Source of the DNA: CAMLKC01 sp035493555
GTDB lineage: Bacteria; Patescibacteriota; Saccharimonadia; Saccharimonadales; Saccharimonadaceae
Length of the DNA: 14,751 nt
Direction of reading: 5' to 3'
Assembly (NCBI GenBank): GCA_035493555.1
Contig: DATJIC010000036.1
Location: 1-14,751, forward strand
The stretch's first letter is position 1. Every line of letters starts with the position of its first letter. Below, in pieces: positions 1 through 7,729 of this stretch. Under the pieces are notes generated by a model. That model was not told the DNA's origin. It saw only the letters and a program-made list of their open reading frames with translations, and searched no databases. Made by a program: the position numbers and the translations under genes.

Positions 1-671
1 GACATAATGAACAGTGTGCCGAATAAGAGGAGGAGTACGGGCAGATGCGCGATGACAGCGATCTTTCGGACTCTTCGAAGATTCACCGCGAAGGTCGCCA
101 GAACGTAAGTGGCAACAACAACAAGATCGAGTATAAGAATAAGCAGCGCACTTACCCAAACACTATAATCTCCTGAGACAATGAGCGTCACGACGAGGGT
201 AATACCGGCAATCATGGCGGCTATGCTGTGGATACAAACCGTGATGATCGACCACACTTTGCCCGGAATCAGATCCGGCGTCTTTCGTAGTCTAAGGGCG
301 AATATAAGAAAGAGTGTCGCATAAGGGGTAAATGTAATAAGCGTAACGGCGATCATAGACGCCAAAACTTGAGCAGAGACATTCATTCCGGAAAGAGAAG
401 CGACGACACTAGCAATGGTAACGCTGGACGATGCGACAAAAAACCATAAGAGCACGTGCTGCATTGCAGCCATCAGGGGGCTGAGCGTTGATGTTTGGGG
501 AGCGCGATGAGGGGAAGATTGCTCGGCTGGCGCCCGAGGGACTTCTATTCCCAAGATAGCCGGCTCTATAAGTGCCGTGTCCCATCCTTGTGCCTGCAGG
601 GCGTCACGGATGGCCTCGTCGGTCAGACCTTTATTCCTTGCTTCCTCGATAAATGAATGTATTTCTGACAT
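1..671 (-). CDS. Membrane protein with N-terminal helical module, DUF5671-like (3' end outside window)
   Basis: This minus-strand frame opens with ATG at 671 and stays open to the window edge, giving at least 223 residues; the C-terminus is missing. Residues 1-40 form a small soluble helical module (IEEARNKGLTDEAIRDALQAQGW). This resembles the short domain found at the start of many CPR membrane proteins annotated as DUF5671. A proline-rich linker (about 45-65) follows. At least four hydrophobic segments come next: about 70-98, 104-128, 138-163 and 168-195, with a fifth starting near 207. The ATG is supported by AGAGGG (682-677) five bases upstream and a -10 box at 703-698. Function is unknown; the fold suggests an integral inner-membrane protein with a cytoplasmic N-terminal module. 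The DUF5671 assignment is recognition by pattern only. The gene is divergent from tsaE. Confidence 0.8.
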   Translation of the reverse strand, partial: MSEIHSFIEEARNKGLTDEAIRDALQAQGWDTALIEPAILGIEVPRAPAEQSSPHRAPQTSTLSPLMAAMQHVLLWFFVASSSVTIASVVASLSGMNVSAQVLASMIAVTLITFTPYATLFLIFALRLRKTPDLIPGKVWSIITVCIHSIAAMIAGITLVVTLIVSGDYSVWVSALLILILDLVVVATYVLATFAVNLRRVRKIAVIAHLPVLLLLFGTLFIM

Positions 672-697
672 GTGTTCCCTCTTTGATTGTTACTAAA

Positions 698-703
698 AGT
701 ATA
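698..703 (-). promoter_or_regulatory. -10 box for the 1-671 membrane protein gene
   Basis: TATACT reads on the minus strand at 703-698. It would start transcription near 691 and give a leader of about 20 nt that contains the AGAGGG ribosome binding site. No convincing -35 element is seen. It lies 26 bp from the oppositely oriented tsaE -10 box, so the 72-bp spacer is a compact divergent promoter region. Confidence 0.5.
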
Positions 704-726
704 GCATGTGTCCCAGGCGGTTAAGG

Positions 727-735
727 TGGTATAAT
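727..735 (+). promoter_or_regulatory. Extended -10 promoter of tsaE, leaderless arrangement
   Basis: TGGTATAAT is an extended -10 element with a perfect TATAAT at 730-735. The tsaE ATG begins 8 nt after the box, where transcription would be expected to start. No Shine-Dalgarno sequence fits between, so the mRNA is predicted to be leaderless or nearly so. Confidence 0.7.
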
Positions 736-743
736 ATATCCCA

Positions 744-1199
744 ATGACCATAGAGGTGAACAGCGAGAACGAAATGAAGGCACTGGGCAAAAAGCTCGGC
801 GCTCTTTTGCGTGGCGGGGAAGTTTTAGAGCTCGTTGGCGACGTGGGGGCGGGCAAAACAACGCTGACAAAAGGGATTGCCGAAGCTATGGGTATCGACG
901 AGGATGTCCAGAGCCCCAGCTTCACGATAAGCCGCGTCTACGATGCGCCCCGGGAGCTTTATTTAGCCCACTATGACTTTTACCGTCTGCACGATGCCGG
1001 CATCATGACCGACGAGCTGCACGAGACGATCCAGGATCCAAAAACAGTAACGATTATTGAATGGGCCGAGATTGTTGGCGGCGTTCTGCCTGCCGACCGG
1101 CTTACTGTCTCTATAACCTCCCCAGGGGAAACGGTACGCCACGTGACCATTAGTGCCGGTGGAGAAAAAAGTAAAAAAATAGTGGAGCAGCTTGTATGA
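744..1199 (+). CDS. tsaE: tRNA threonylcarbamoyladenosine biosynthesis ATPase TsaE
   Basis: TsaE is the ATPase that works with TsaB and TsaD to transfer threonylcarbamoyl to A37 of ANN-decoding tRNAs (t6A) in the cytoplasm. The 151-residue length is normal for the family. The P-loop GDVGAGKTT lies at residues 32-40, the family motif SPSFTISRVYDA at 57-68 (the SPTF region), HYDFYRL at 76-82, and the IIEWAE motif at 104-109. All are canonical. The ATG at 744 follows directly after the -10 box; no earlier start is plausible. Its TGA stop overlaps the tsaB ATG (ATGA), so the two are translationally coupled. TsaD is not in the window. The identification is secure. Confidence 0.95.
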   Translation: MTIEVNSENEMKALGKKLGALLRGGEVLELVGDVGAGKTTLTKGIAEAMGIDEDVQSPSFTISRVYDAPRELYLAHYDFYRLHDAGIMTDELHETIQDPKTVTIIEWAEIVGGVLPADRLTVSITSPGETVRHVTISAGGEKSKKIVEQLV

Positions 1200-1582
1200 T
1201 TTTACTACTCGATACATCAACGCCTGTGTGCAAGCTTACGCTGGCCGACGGCGAGTGGCGTTATGAAAACGAATGGCAAGCCGACCGTCAGCTTGCCAAG
1301 GGTCTTCTTGCTTATTTGCATGACCAGCTTGAAGTGAATGGCAAGTCGTTTAAGGATGTTACGGGTATCGGTGCCTTTGAAGGGCCAGGTAGTTTTACCG
1401 GCCTGAGAATAGGTTTGACCGTGCTTAATACCATCGCCGATGCCGAGAAGATTCCTATAGTAGGCGCAAGGGGCGACCAGTGGCAGCAACTTGCGCTGCA
1501 AAAACTTGCGGAGGGTAATGATGAGCACATCGTACTTCCCTTCTATGGATCTGATGCGCATATTACAACACCACGCAAGTAG
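1196..1582 (+). CDS. tsaB: Short TsaB, t6A synthesis complex subunit
   Basis: TsaB is the non-catalytic partner that dimerises with TsaD in the t6A transferase complex. The N-terminal ASKHA-type signature is clear: MILLLDTST at 1-9 and FEGPGSFTGLRIGL at 61-74. The following helix ends in IPIVG at 86-90. The protein is only 128 residues, whereas E. coli TsaB is about 230. The second lobe is therefore absent, and the chain ends in a compact tail (PFYGSDAHITTPRK). The frame is intact with no decayed remainder downstream, so this looks like a genuinely short form and not a pseudogene. I recall similarly short TsaB proteins in CPR bacteria, which supports but does not prove that lineage. The start overlaps tsaE by four bases. 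Confidence 0.88.
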   Translation: MILLLDTSTPVCKLTLADGEWRYENEWQADRQLAKGLLAYLHDQLEVNGKSFKDVTGIGAFEGPGSFTGLRIGLTVLNTIADAEKIPIVGARGDQWQQLALQKLAEGNDEHIVLPFYGSDAHITTPRK

Positions 1583-1594
1583 TGAAAATTCTGC

Positions 1595-1624
1595 TTGCGG
1601 CCCTGACGTAAAAAGCGCTACAAT
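1595..1624 (+). promoter_or_regulatory. Possible promoter upstream of rny
   Basis: TTGCGG (1595-1600) and TACAAT (1619-1624) are separated by 18 bp, giving a plausible sigma70-type promoter in the 170-bp gap between tsaB and rny. A second candidate -10, TACACT, sits at 1706-1711 without a good -35. Either would give a leader containing the rny SD site; the choice between them is open. Confidence 0.3.
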
Positions 1625-1752
1625 GAAGTAGAGTCTATTTTTAGATGCTATGAAACTTTTTTGAAATTTCCAGCGTAGTCCTGATTTTGCTTTATAAACA
1701 GTTGTTACACTAGAGTTATTGACGGGGCTATCCTTTGGAGAAAGGAACAAAC

Positions 1753-3243
1753 ATGGTAGAAGGATTAATTGCCGCAGTGCTTGGGGTAGTTTTTGGCGTG
1801 GGCGGCACGGTTGTCTATGAGAAACGCCGCGAAGCCGCAGGAAAAACCACAGCTGAAAAAGAAATCGCGAAAGCAAAAGTCAAAGCGAGCGATATTGTTC
1901 TAAAGGCAAAAGATGAGGCGCTGAGCCTTGAAAACGATCGCCGCAAAGAATGGCAAAAAACAGAGAACCGCCTTGCGGAACGCGAATCAACGCTTGATAA
2001 AAAAATCGACGAACTAGATAAACGCGCTGAAAAACTTCGCAAACAAGAAGACGACGTTGAAGGCCTTAAGGGAGAGATCCGTGAGATCCGGACCCGTCAG
2101 CAGGAAAAGCTAGAAAAAATCGCCGGGTTAAAAAAGCAGGATGCTGCTGAAAAGCTCATGCAGATGACTGAGCGTGATATCAAGCAGGATCTTACCGGCT
2201 TGGTAGCCAAGCTGCAAAACGAAGCCATGGAAGATGCAGAAGAGCGCGCCCAAACGATTTTGGTGAGCGCGATGGAGCGCATGAGCAGTGAAGTAACGGC
2301 CGAGCGCACTGTCACGGCAATCAAGCTGACCGACGACGAAATGAAGGGCCGGATTATCGGCAAAGAAGGCCGTAATATCCAGGCGCTGCAGCGCGCAACC
2401 GGCGTTGACGTGCTTGTAGACGACACTCCGGGTATGATCGTGCTGTCAAGCTTTGACCCTATCCGCCGGCAAGTGGCGCGCATTGCCCTTGAAATGCTTA
2501 TGAAGGACGGGCGTATCCACCCGGGCCGCATTGAAGAAGTTGTTGCCAAAGCTGAGAAGCAAATCGAGAAAGAAGTTGTCCGGGCCGGCGAAGATGCTGC
2601 CCGCGAAGTGGGTGTTGCAGGTATTCCAAAAGAAATGCTCCGCCTGCTCGGCGAGCTGAAGTTCCGGACCAGTTACGGCCAGAACGTTCTTATGCACAGT
2701 ACCGAAATGGCACACATGGCCGGGCTTATCGCCGAAGAGATCGGTGCCGACGTACGGGTGACTAAAATCGCCACCCTGCTGCATGATGTGGGTAAAGCAG
2801 TAACGCACAAAGTCGAGGGTAAGCACCACCATATCGGTGCCGAACTGGCGAGCAAGAACGGCATGGACGAACGTATTGTTCATGCGATCGAAGCGCACCA
2901 TGACGATATTGAGGCTACAACTCCGGAAGCCATGATTGTCCGTATTTGTGATGCGCTTTCGGCAGCGCGACCAGGTGCGCGTAACATTAGTGCCGAGAAC
3001 TTTGTCGAACGTATGCGCGACCTTGAAAATATCGCAACGAGTTTCCCTGGCATCGATAAGGCGTACGCCATTAGCGCGGGCCGTGAAATCCGCGTTATTG
3101 TAAGTCCTAAATCTATCGACGATCTTTCTGCCATTAAACTGGCGCGCGATATTGCCAATAAAATTGAGAGTACTATGCAGTATCCTGGGACCATTAAAGT
3201 TAACGTGATCCGCGAAACGCGGGCAATCGAGTACGCGAAGTAG
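1753..3243 (+). CDS. rny: Ribonuclease Y (membrane-anchored endoribonuclease)
   Basis: RNase Y starts bulk mRNA decay by endonucleolytic cleavage at the inner face of the membrane. The 496-residue chain has the full family layout. There is one N-terminal membrane anchor (about 3-22), then a long charged coiled coil (about 25-180). A KH domain with GRIIGKEGRNIQALQ lies near 199-213. An HD domain carries LLHDVGK (about 342-348), HHHIGAEL (358-365) and HHDD (382-385). All expected HD metal ligands appear to be present. I chose ATG 1753 over the in-frame TTG at 1735 because AAAGGA (1741-1746) sits six bases before it and the membrane anchor then starts at once. A Nudix gene follows after 10 bp, suggesting an operon. 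Confidence 0.95.
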   Translation: MVEGLIAAVLGVVFGVGGTVVYEKRREAAGKTTAEKEIAKAKVKASDIVLKAKDEALSLENDRRKEWQKTENRLAERESTLDKKIDELDKRAEKLRKQEDDVEGLKGEIREIRTRQQEKLEKIAGLKKQDAAEKLMQMTERDIKQDLTGLVAKLQNEAMEDAEERAQTILVSAMERMSSEVTAERTVTAIKLTDDEMKGRIIGKEGRNIQALQRATGVDVLVDDTPGMIVLSSFDPIRRQVARIALEMLMKDGRIHPGRIEEVVAKAEKQIEKEVVRAGEDAAREVGVAGIPKEMLRLLGELKFRTSYGQNVLMHSTEMAHMAGLIAEEIGADVRVTKIATLLHDVGKAVTHKVEGKHHHIGAELASKNGMDERIVHAIEAHHDDIEATTPEAMIVRICDALSAARPGARNISAENFVERMRDLENIATSFPGIDKAYAISAGREIRVIVSPKSIDDLSAIKLARDIANKIESTMQYPGTIKVNVIRETRAIEYAK

Positions 3244-3253
3244 GGCAAAAAAG

Positions 3254-3736
3254 GTGGGCATACTTGGTAAACGGTTAAGTAAAAAGCGATGGCTTGAGGC
3301 GCAACATTCGCGCGTTTCAAGCTCGGCGCTTATTTTGGAAAATAACATTGGCCAGGTGTTAATTGTCAAAGCGAACTACAAACCGTACTGGACGTTTCCG
3401 GGCGGTCTGATTGACCCGGGTGAAACCCCAAAGCAGGCTGCTATCCGCGAGACACTTGAAGAAGTTGGAGTAGCGGTGGATCCTAAAAAGGTGGAATTTG
3501 TTGCCGTTGTTAACCGCAAAAGTTCCGTAGCCGATACGTACCAGTTTATTTTTAAGGCGCCGCTTACGAAAACAATGCTTGGCAGTCTTGAACTGCAAGA
3601 ATCGGAAATTGACGCCTCGGCGCTGATTACCCGCGAACACGTACGGTCGGGTGATAGAAACTATGGCAAGGTGATCGCACATTGGGCGGCGGGCCGTTCG
3701 GGATACATAGAGCAGACATTCACTGCTGCCGACTAA
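3254..3736 (+). CDS. Nudix hydrolase
   Basis: Nudix enzymes hydrolyse nucleoside diphosphates linked to another moiety. The signature Gx5Ex7REUxEExGU is complete: G51-L-I-D-P-G-E57, then seven residues, then R65-E66-T-L-E69-E70-V-G72-V73. The hydrophobic position after RE is Thr, a mild deviation. The protein has 160 residues, typical of a single-domain member. The start is GTG, ten bases after the rny stop, with only a weak ribosome site, so translation may depend on coupling to rny. The substrate cannot be read from the sequence. Location next to rny makes a role in RNA 5'-end processing (RppH-like) or nucleotide clean-up conceivable, but that is inference from position only. Confidence 0.88.
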   Translation: MGILGKRLSKKRWLEAQHSRVSSSALILENNIGQVLIVKANYKPYWTFPGGLIDPGETPKQAAIRETLEEVGVAVDPKKVEFVAVVNRKSSVADTYQFIFKAPLTKTMLGSLELQESEIDASALITREHVRSGDRNYGKVIAHWAAGRSGYIEQTFTAAD

Positions 3737-3741
3737 GTATA

Positions 3742-3779
3742 GTAGAGCTGTTGTCTATTTTGTTTGACGCCTGCTCTAC
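3742..3779. other. Inverted repeat downstream of the Nudix gene
   Basis: GTAGAGC (3742-3748) and GCTCTAC (3773-3779) form a perfect 7-bp stem around a 24-nt T-rich loop just after the Nudix stop. There is no T tract after it, so it is a weak terminator candidate. It may instead be a processing or stability hairpin at the end of the rny-Nudix transcript. Confidence 0.35.
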
Positions 3780-3786
3780 GCATGTG

Positions 3787-3808
3787 ATATTACTTAAAGA
3801 AGTAATAT
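3787..3808. promoter_or_regulatory. AT-rich perfect palindrome upstream of the GT2 gene
   Basis: ATATTACTT (3787-3795) and its exact complement AAGTAATAT (3800-3808) flank a 4-nt AAAG spacer. The 22-bp element ends 27 bp before the preferred GT2 start. It could be an operator for a dimeric regulator or an AT-rich terminator hairpin; the following TTTACC is too short a T run for a classic terminator. Which one it is cannot be decided from sequence. Confidence 0.4.
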
Positions 3809-3835
3809 TTACCACAATATATGTTGGGAGCACAC

Positions 3836-5995
3836 ATGGGCGGACTATCTATTATCGTTTTAGTGAAAAACGATGCAGAGGAACTACCAGTTCTTATTAC
3901 ACGGGCCAATGCCGCTCTTAAGGCCCGTAAAATAGCCTATGAAATTATTTTTGTCGCTGCCACACCGGATGTTGCGGTGGAAAAGGCGATCCATGACACC
4001 TATGCCGACCTGCCTCTGAGGTCGTACGTATTTGAAGACGAGCCACCGCATCGGCTGCTTGCCGAAGCTGTAGCGGTGGCCAAGTACGACTCGGTAGGGT
4101 TTATAGCTATGGGCCGCAATGTCCCCATTGAGCAAGTGGCGGATATACTTGGCCCTGATACTGCCGAACACCCCGATATAATTATTGCCCGCCGCCAGTT
4201 TGTAATGCCCAGACTCATAAAACACCTTTTCTTCAAATGTATCGAATATTCATATGGCCGAGTGCCTATCAGACTCATCTTTAATCGAGGCACTGGCATG
4301 CAGGTGGTGCGAAAAGAGCTCCTCTCAGCAATAGAATTTGACGAGTCTGGACCGCGTTTAAGCCCATCGTTGCTAACCCGTATTAAAGAACGCGGCGGAG
4401 TTATCATAGGGTACACCATGGAGCCGTACAGCGGAACTACATCGGTGATAAGTGCGAAGGCCGGCTCGTTAAAGTCGGCTTTTGTATTTGTTCAACGAAA
4501 ACTTGTACGTGACCACTACGAGGAACTCGACCCTGAGTATGAGGCGCAGCATGGCATGGGGTTTCGGTATCGTGGCCAAGAATACATTACGCACAATAAG
4601 TTGCCGCGAAAAAACATTGCCGTAGAGCGAACAACCTTCTTTCAGAGATGTATGCTGATTGCCCTCTTTGCAGTGCTGTTGCTGGGGGTAATCTGGAACG
4701 CGATGGCGCTGCTTGTCGTTATTGTGTCGCTCGTGACAGTGCTTTATTTTTGCGATCTTTTGTTTAATATGTTTTTGATTTACCGCAGCCTGAGGCTCTA
4801 CAATGAGATTACAGTTTCCGAAGAAGAGACAGCCCGTGATCGGAAATGGCCGCGCTATACCGTTTTATGCCCCCTGTATAAAGAAGTTATTGTTGTTCCT
4901 CAATTTACAAACGCAATGGCAAAGCTCGATTATCCCAAAGAGCAACTAGAGGTGCTCCTGCTCCTTGAAAGCAACGACCAAGAGACGATCACGGCAATCC
5001 GTGACATGCATTTGCCTGGGTTTTTTAAAACGGTTGTCGTGCCGCACAGCCTTCCGAAAACAAAACCAAAGGCGTGCAATTACGGGCTGCAACGTGCAAC
5101 TGGCGAGTATAGTGTTATTTACGATGCCGAGGATATTCCTGACCCGTTGCAACTGAAAAAAGCTGTCATTGCGTTTGAAGAATCCGCATCTTCGACGGGA
5201 TGCGTACAGGCTAAACTCAATTATTATAACTGGAACCAAAATCTTCTTACACGGCTGTTCACGCTCGAGTATTCGCTGTGGTTCAATCTTATTCTTACCG
5301 GCCTGCAATCTATTAAGGCGCCCATTCCGCTAGGTGGCACGTCCAACCATTTCCGCACTAGTGTGCTTCGCGAACTCGGTGGGTGGGACCCATTTAACGT
5401 TACCGAGGATGCCGACCTGGGGATTCGTCTTTCCAAACGAGGCTTAACAACAGCTATTCTCGACTCGACCACATACGAAGAAGCAAACAGCGCGCTAGGC
5501 AACTGGTTGCGCCAACGTTCACGCTGGATAAAGGGCTATATGCAGACCTATCTCGTTCATATGCGTGATGTGCGGGAGCTGGGAAGAAACAGCCGCCGCA
5601 TAGATATGGTGATGTTCCAGCTAATTATCGGCGGCAAGATTGTCTCCATGCTAGTAAATCCATTTTTGTGGGTAATGACAATCAGCTACTTTTTGTACCG
5701 GGAGCAGATTGGCGGGTTTATTGAGGCGCTGTATATTACGCCTATCTTTTATATCGGCGCGTTCGCACTTATTGTTGGCAACTTTCTCTATCTCTACTAT
5801 TACATGATAGGATCGCTGCGGCAAAAGAGGCCGGAGCTGGCCGTGTTTGCGTTGTTTGTTCCGGTTTACTGGCTGATGATGAGTGTTGCGGCTGGGTTTG
5901 CAACCTATGACATTATCGTTCGGCCGTTCCATTGGCACAAAACAAAGCACGGCCTGCACCTTAAAAAGGCAAAGACAAAAGGGGGAGCGGCATGA
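3836..5995 (+). CDS. Membrane GT2 glycosyltransferase with two GT-A domains, first one degenerate
   Basis: This 719-residue protein has two GT-A folds and several membrane segments. Residues 3-225 resemble a GtrB/DPM1-type GT2 domain (LSIIVLVKNDAEELP). Where the family has VDDGS it reads VAATP (40-44), and where it has a D-x-D it reads AMGRN (91-95), so this half is probably non-catalytic. Two membrane helices follow (about 272-316). The second domain (338-580) is BcsA/XagB-like and intact: VLCPLYKE (343-350), DAED (430-433), TED (523-525) and QRSRW (560-564). Four or so further helices follow (about 595-695). It probably builds a surface polysaccharide at the membrane; substrate unknown. ATG 3836 is preferred because GGGAG (3826-3830) lies five bases upstream; an in-frame ATG at 3821 is the alternative. 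The stop overlaps the next gene (ATGA). Confidence 0.88.
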   Translation: MGGLSIIVLVKNDAEELPVLITRANAALKARKIAYEIIFVAATPDVAVEKAIHDTYADLPLRSYVFEDEPPHRLLAEAVAVAKYDSVGFIAMGRNVPIEQVADILGPDTAEHPDIIIARRQFVMPRLIKHLFFKCIEYSYGRVPIRLIFNRGTGMQVVRKELLSAIEFDESGPRLSPSLLTRIKERGGVIIGYTMEPYSGTTSVISAKAGSLKSAFVFVQRKLVRDHYEELDPEYEAQHGMGFRYRGQEYITHNKLPRKNIAVERTTFFQRCMLIALFAVLLLGVIWNAMALLVVIVSLVTVLYFCDLLFNMFLIYRSLRLYNEITVSEEETARDRKWPRYTVLCPLYKEVIVVPQFTNAMAKLDYPKEQLEVLLLLESNDQETITAIRDMHLPGFFKTVVVPHSLPKTKPKACNYGLQRATGEYSVIYDAEDIPDPLQLKKAVIAFEESASSTGCVQAKLNYYNWNQNLLTRLFTLEYSLWFNLILTGLQSIKAPIPLGGTSNHFRTSVLRELGGWDPFNVTEDADLGIRLSKRGLTTAILDSTTYEEANSALGNWLRQRSRWIKGYMQTYLVHMRDVRELGRNSRRIDMVMFQLIIGGKIVSMLVNPFLWVMTISYFLYREQIGGFIEALYITPIFYIGAFALIVGNFLYLYYYMIGSLRQKRPELAVFALFVPVYWLMMSVAAGFATYDIIVRPFHWHKTKHGLHLKKAKTKGGAA

Positions 5996-7563
5996 AATCC
6001 TGGGCTAAGAGGCATCAACAGGCGCTACTGGTTATAGTGGCGTCGGCTATTAGTATGGCCGCATGGGGTGTTTTTGCATCGCTGAATGTTACAACAGTGT
6101 ATAACGATGCCATGTCGCATTTAAATGTGGCGCGGCTTGTCGTTGATAATATCCAGCCCGGATTCGCGCAGCTAGGCAGCGTTTGGTTGCCGATGAACCA
6201 CATACTGTCGCTCGTACTCATATGGAACGACTGGCTGTGGCATACGGGGCTGGCCGGCTCGCTTATTTCTATGACGGCGTTCGTTATAAGTGCGGTTGCC
6301 CTTTATAAACTGGTCGTGTATTTAAGCGGTTCAAAATGGGGCGGTGTTGGAGCAGCACTAACATTCTGCTTTACGGTTAATATGCTTTATCTTCAGGCGA
6401 CGCCGCTTACCGAACCGCTGTATATCTGTCTTTTTATTTTAACGGCGCTCTTTGTAGTGCGGTACGTGGGCAGCCGCAGCGATAGCGCACTCATTGCCGC
6501 ATCGCTTGTCAGCGCCATAGGCGTTCTTACCCGTTATGATGCCTGGTTTATCGCGGGTATTGCAGGGGTGGTAATTTTTGTAACCGATTTGTTCTTTGAA
6601 AAACAAAAGCTTACGTCGGCGATCGGCCGGTTGGTTATATACGCGTTTCCTGTGTTGTTTGCGGCGCTACTATGGTTTGGGTGGAATCTGCTTATTTTCC
6701 ATGATCCGCTCTATGCGTTTACGGGCCCGTATTCGGCACATGCCCAGCAGGCACTGATCGAGTCGAGCAGCGGCCTGATTACAAAACATAGTGTTGGGGT
6801 AAGTATCTGGGCGTACCTTCTCTCGATCTTTGAGAATATTGGGGTGATAATTGCTCTTATAGGCACCCTAGGGTGGGGAGTGAGTATGTTCTGGCGGCCA
6901 AAGAGCGCTAAAAGCAGGGTGACCGCGGTTGCCTGTATACTTTTATTCTCTATCATTGCCTTTAATGTCCTGGCACTCTTTTTCGGTTTTTCTATTCTTA
7001 ACCTGCCGGCGCTTCATTGGAATCCTTCGGGTACGCTCGCGGGGAGCCTGTTTAACGTCCGGTATGGAATACTTGCCTTACCGTTTATCGCGGTTGGCAT
7101 GGGTCTTTTTGTTGCCTGGATCCCCAGAAAAAGGCAATGGCTTACGGCGGCCGCGGTTATAGTATTGGTTGTCGGCCAGTCGCTGTACTTTTGTATGAAT
7201 GGGGTTATTACTATACAGGATGGCCTTAAAGGGTCCAGCGCATTCGTGAACCAGGATATTGCCGCCCAGCTCAAGCAAAGAGTTGGTCAGGGTGACACGG
7301 TTATTATGTCGACCTCGTCGTACAATGCGGTTGCATTTGCAAGCGGCCTCGGGTTGCGGCAATTTATTCACGAAGGGGTAAGCAAGGAGTGGAACGGCGC
7401 CATTTCCGAACCTGACAAATATGCAAAGTGGATTGTCGCCGCAAATAACGACGTTGGCGAACCGGTGCACGAGAGTCTTATAAAAAACCATAAAGGTGCT
7501 TTTTTACAAAAATATACGAGAGTATTTAAAGGTGCATACGCCAGTTTGTACGAGCGGAAGTAG
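5992..7563 (+). CDS. GT-C fold membrane glycosyltransferase-like protein
   Basis: A 523-residue polytopic protein with roughly ten or more hydrophobic segments spread along its length. After the first helix (about 11-30), the external loop reads YNDAMSHLNVARLV (37-50), then PGFAQLGSVWLP (56-67) and ATPLTEPLYI (136-145). This is the pattern of GT-C enzymes that take sugars from polyprenyl-phosphate donors, with N38-D39 as the likely catalytic-loop acidic site. The C-terminal 120 residues form a non-membrane domain after the last helix. ATG overlaps the GT2 stop by four bases, so the two are coupled and probably act on the same envelope glycan. The donor and acceptor cannot be inferred. I do not recognise a named gene. 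Confidence 0.78.
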   Translation: MKSWAKRHQQALLVIVASAISMAAWGVFASLNVTTVYNDAMSHLNVARLVVDNIQPGFAQLGSVWLPMNHILSLVLIWNDWLWHTGLAGSLISMTAFVISAVALYKLVVYLSGSKWGGVGAALTFCFTVNMLYLQATPLTEPLYICLFILTALFVVRYVGSRSDSALIAASLVSAIGVLTRYDAWFIAGIAGVVIFVTDLFFEKQKLTSAIGRLVIYAFPVLFAALLWFGWNLLIFHDPLYAFTGPYSAHAQQALIESSSGLITKHSVGVSIWAYLLSIFENIGVIIALIGTLGWGVSMFWRPKSAKSRVTAVACILLFSIIAFNVLALFFGFSILNLPALHWNPSGTLAGSLFNVRYGILALPFIAVGMGLFVAWIPRKRQWLTAAAVIVLVVGQSLYFCMNGVITIQDGLKGSSAFVNQDIAAQLKQRVGQGDTVIMSTSSYNAVAFASGLGLRQFIHEGVSKEWNGAISEPDKYAKWIVAANNDVGEPVHESLIKNHKGAFLQKYTRVFKGAYASLYERK

Positions 7564-7592
7564 CGTTTGCTAAGAGAAATACCTGAAAACAA

Positions 7593-7621
7593 ATATAGTA
7601 TGCTTTTTAGGCATACTATAT
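7593..7621. terminator. Hairpin between the GT-C gene and tRNA-Pro(UGG)
   Basis: ATATAGTATGC (7593-7603) and GCATACTATAT (7611-7621) form a perfect 11-bp stem with a 7-nt loop. It sits 30 bp after the GT-C stop and 15 bp beyond the 3' end of the convergent tRNA. This is the right place for a bidirectional terminator, although no long T tract follows on either strand. Confidence 0.55.
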
Positions 7622-7635
7622 ATTATGAATTCACA

Positions 7636-7711
7636 TGGTCGGGGTGAAAGGACTCGAACCTTCGGCCTCACGGTCCCAAACCGCGCGCGCTACCAACTGC
7701 GCCACACCCCG
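7636..7711 (-). tRNA. tRNA-Pro(UGG)
   Basis: The minus strand folds into a complete 76-nt cloverleaf. The acceptor pairs CGGGGTG with CACCCCG, the D-stem pairs GCGC with GCGC, and the anticodon loop TTTGGGA places TGG at 34-36. The T-arm has the GGTTCGAGTCC core. The discriminator is A and CCA is encoded. UGG reads CCA/CCG, and CCU/CCC with wobble. Its sequence is closely similar to the tRNA-Pro(CGG) at 9833 in the opposite orientation. Confidence 0.95.
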
Positions 7712-7729
7712 ATAGGTGTTACCTGAGGA

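Noticed and set aside
1735..1752. TTG start for rny
   Set aside because: The extension overlaps the SD region (AAAGGA at 1741-1746) that serves the ATG at 1753.
1583..1752. Decayed C-terminal half of tsaB in the gap before rny
   Set aside because: I saw no TsaB-like remnant there; the gap looks like a promoter and leader region.
2446..3369. Long antisense reading frames opposite rny and elsewhere (for example 1217-1876 minus, 13107-13625 minus, 13648-14229 minus)
   Set aside because: They are shadows of well-identified genes, with low-complexity or unrecognisable products and no start signals.
7636..7711. Intron or other anomaly in the tRNA-Pro genes
   Set aside because: Both fold as standard 76- and 77-nt cloverleaves with encoded CCA and no extra sequence in the anticodon loop.
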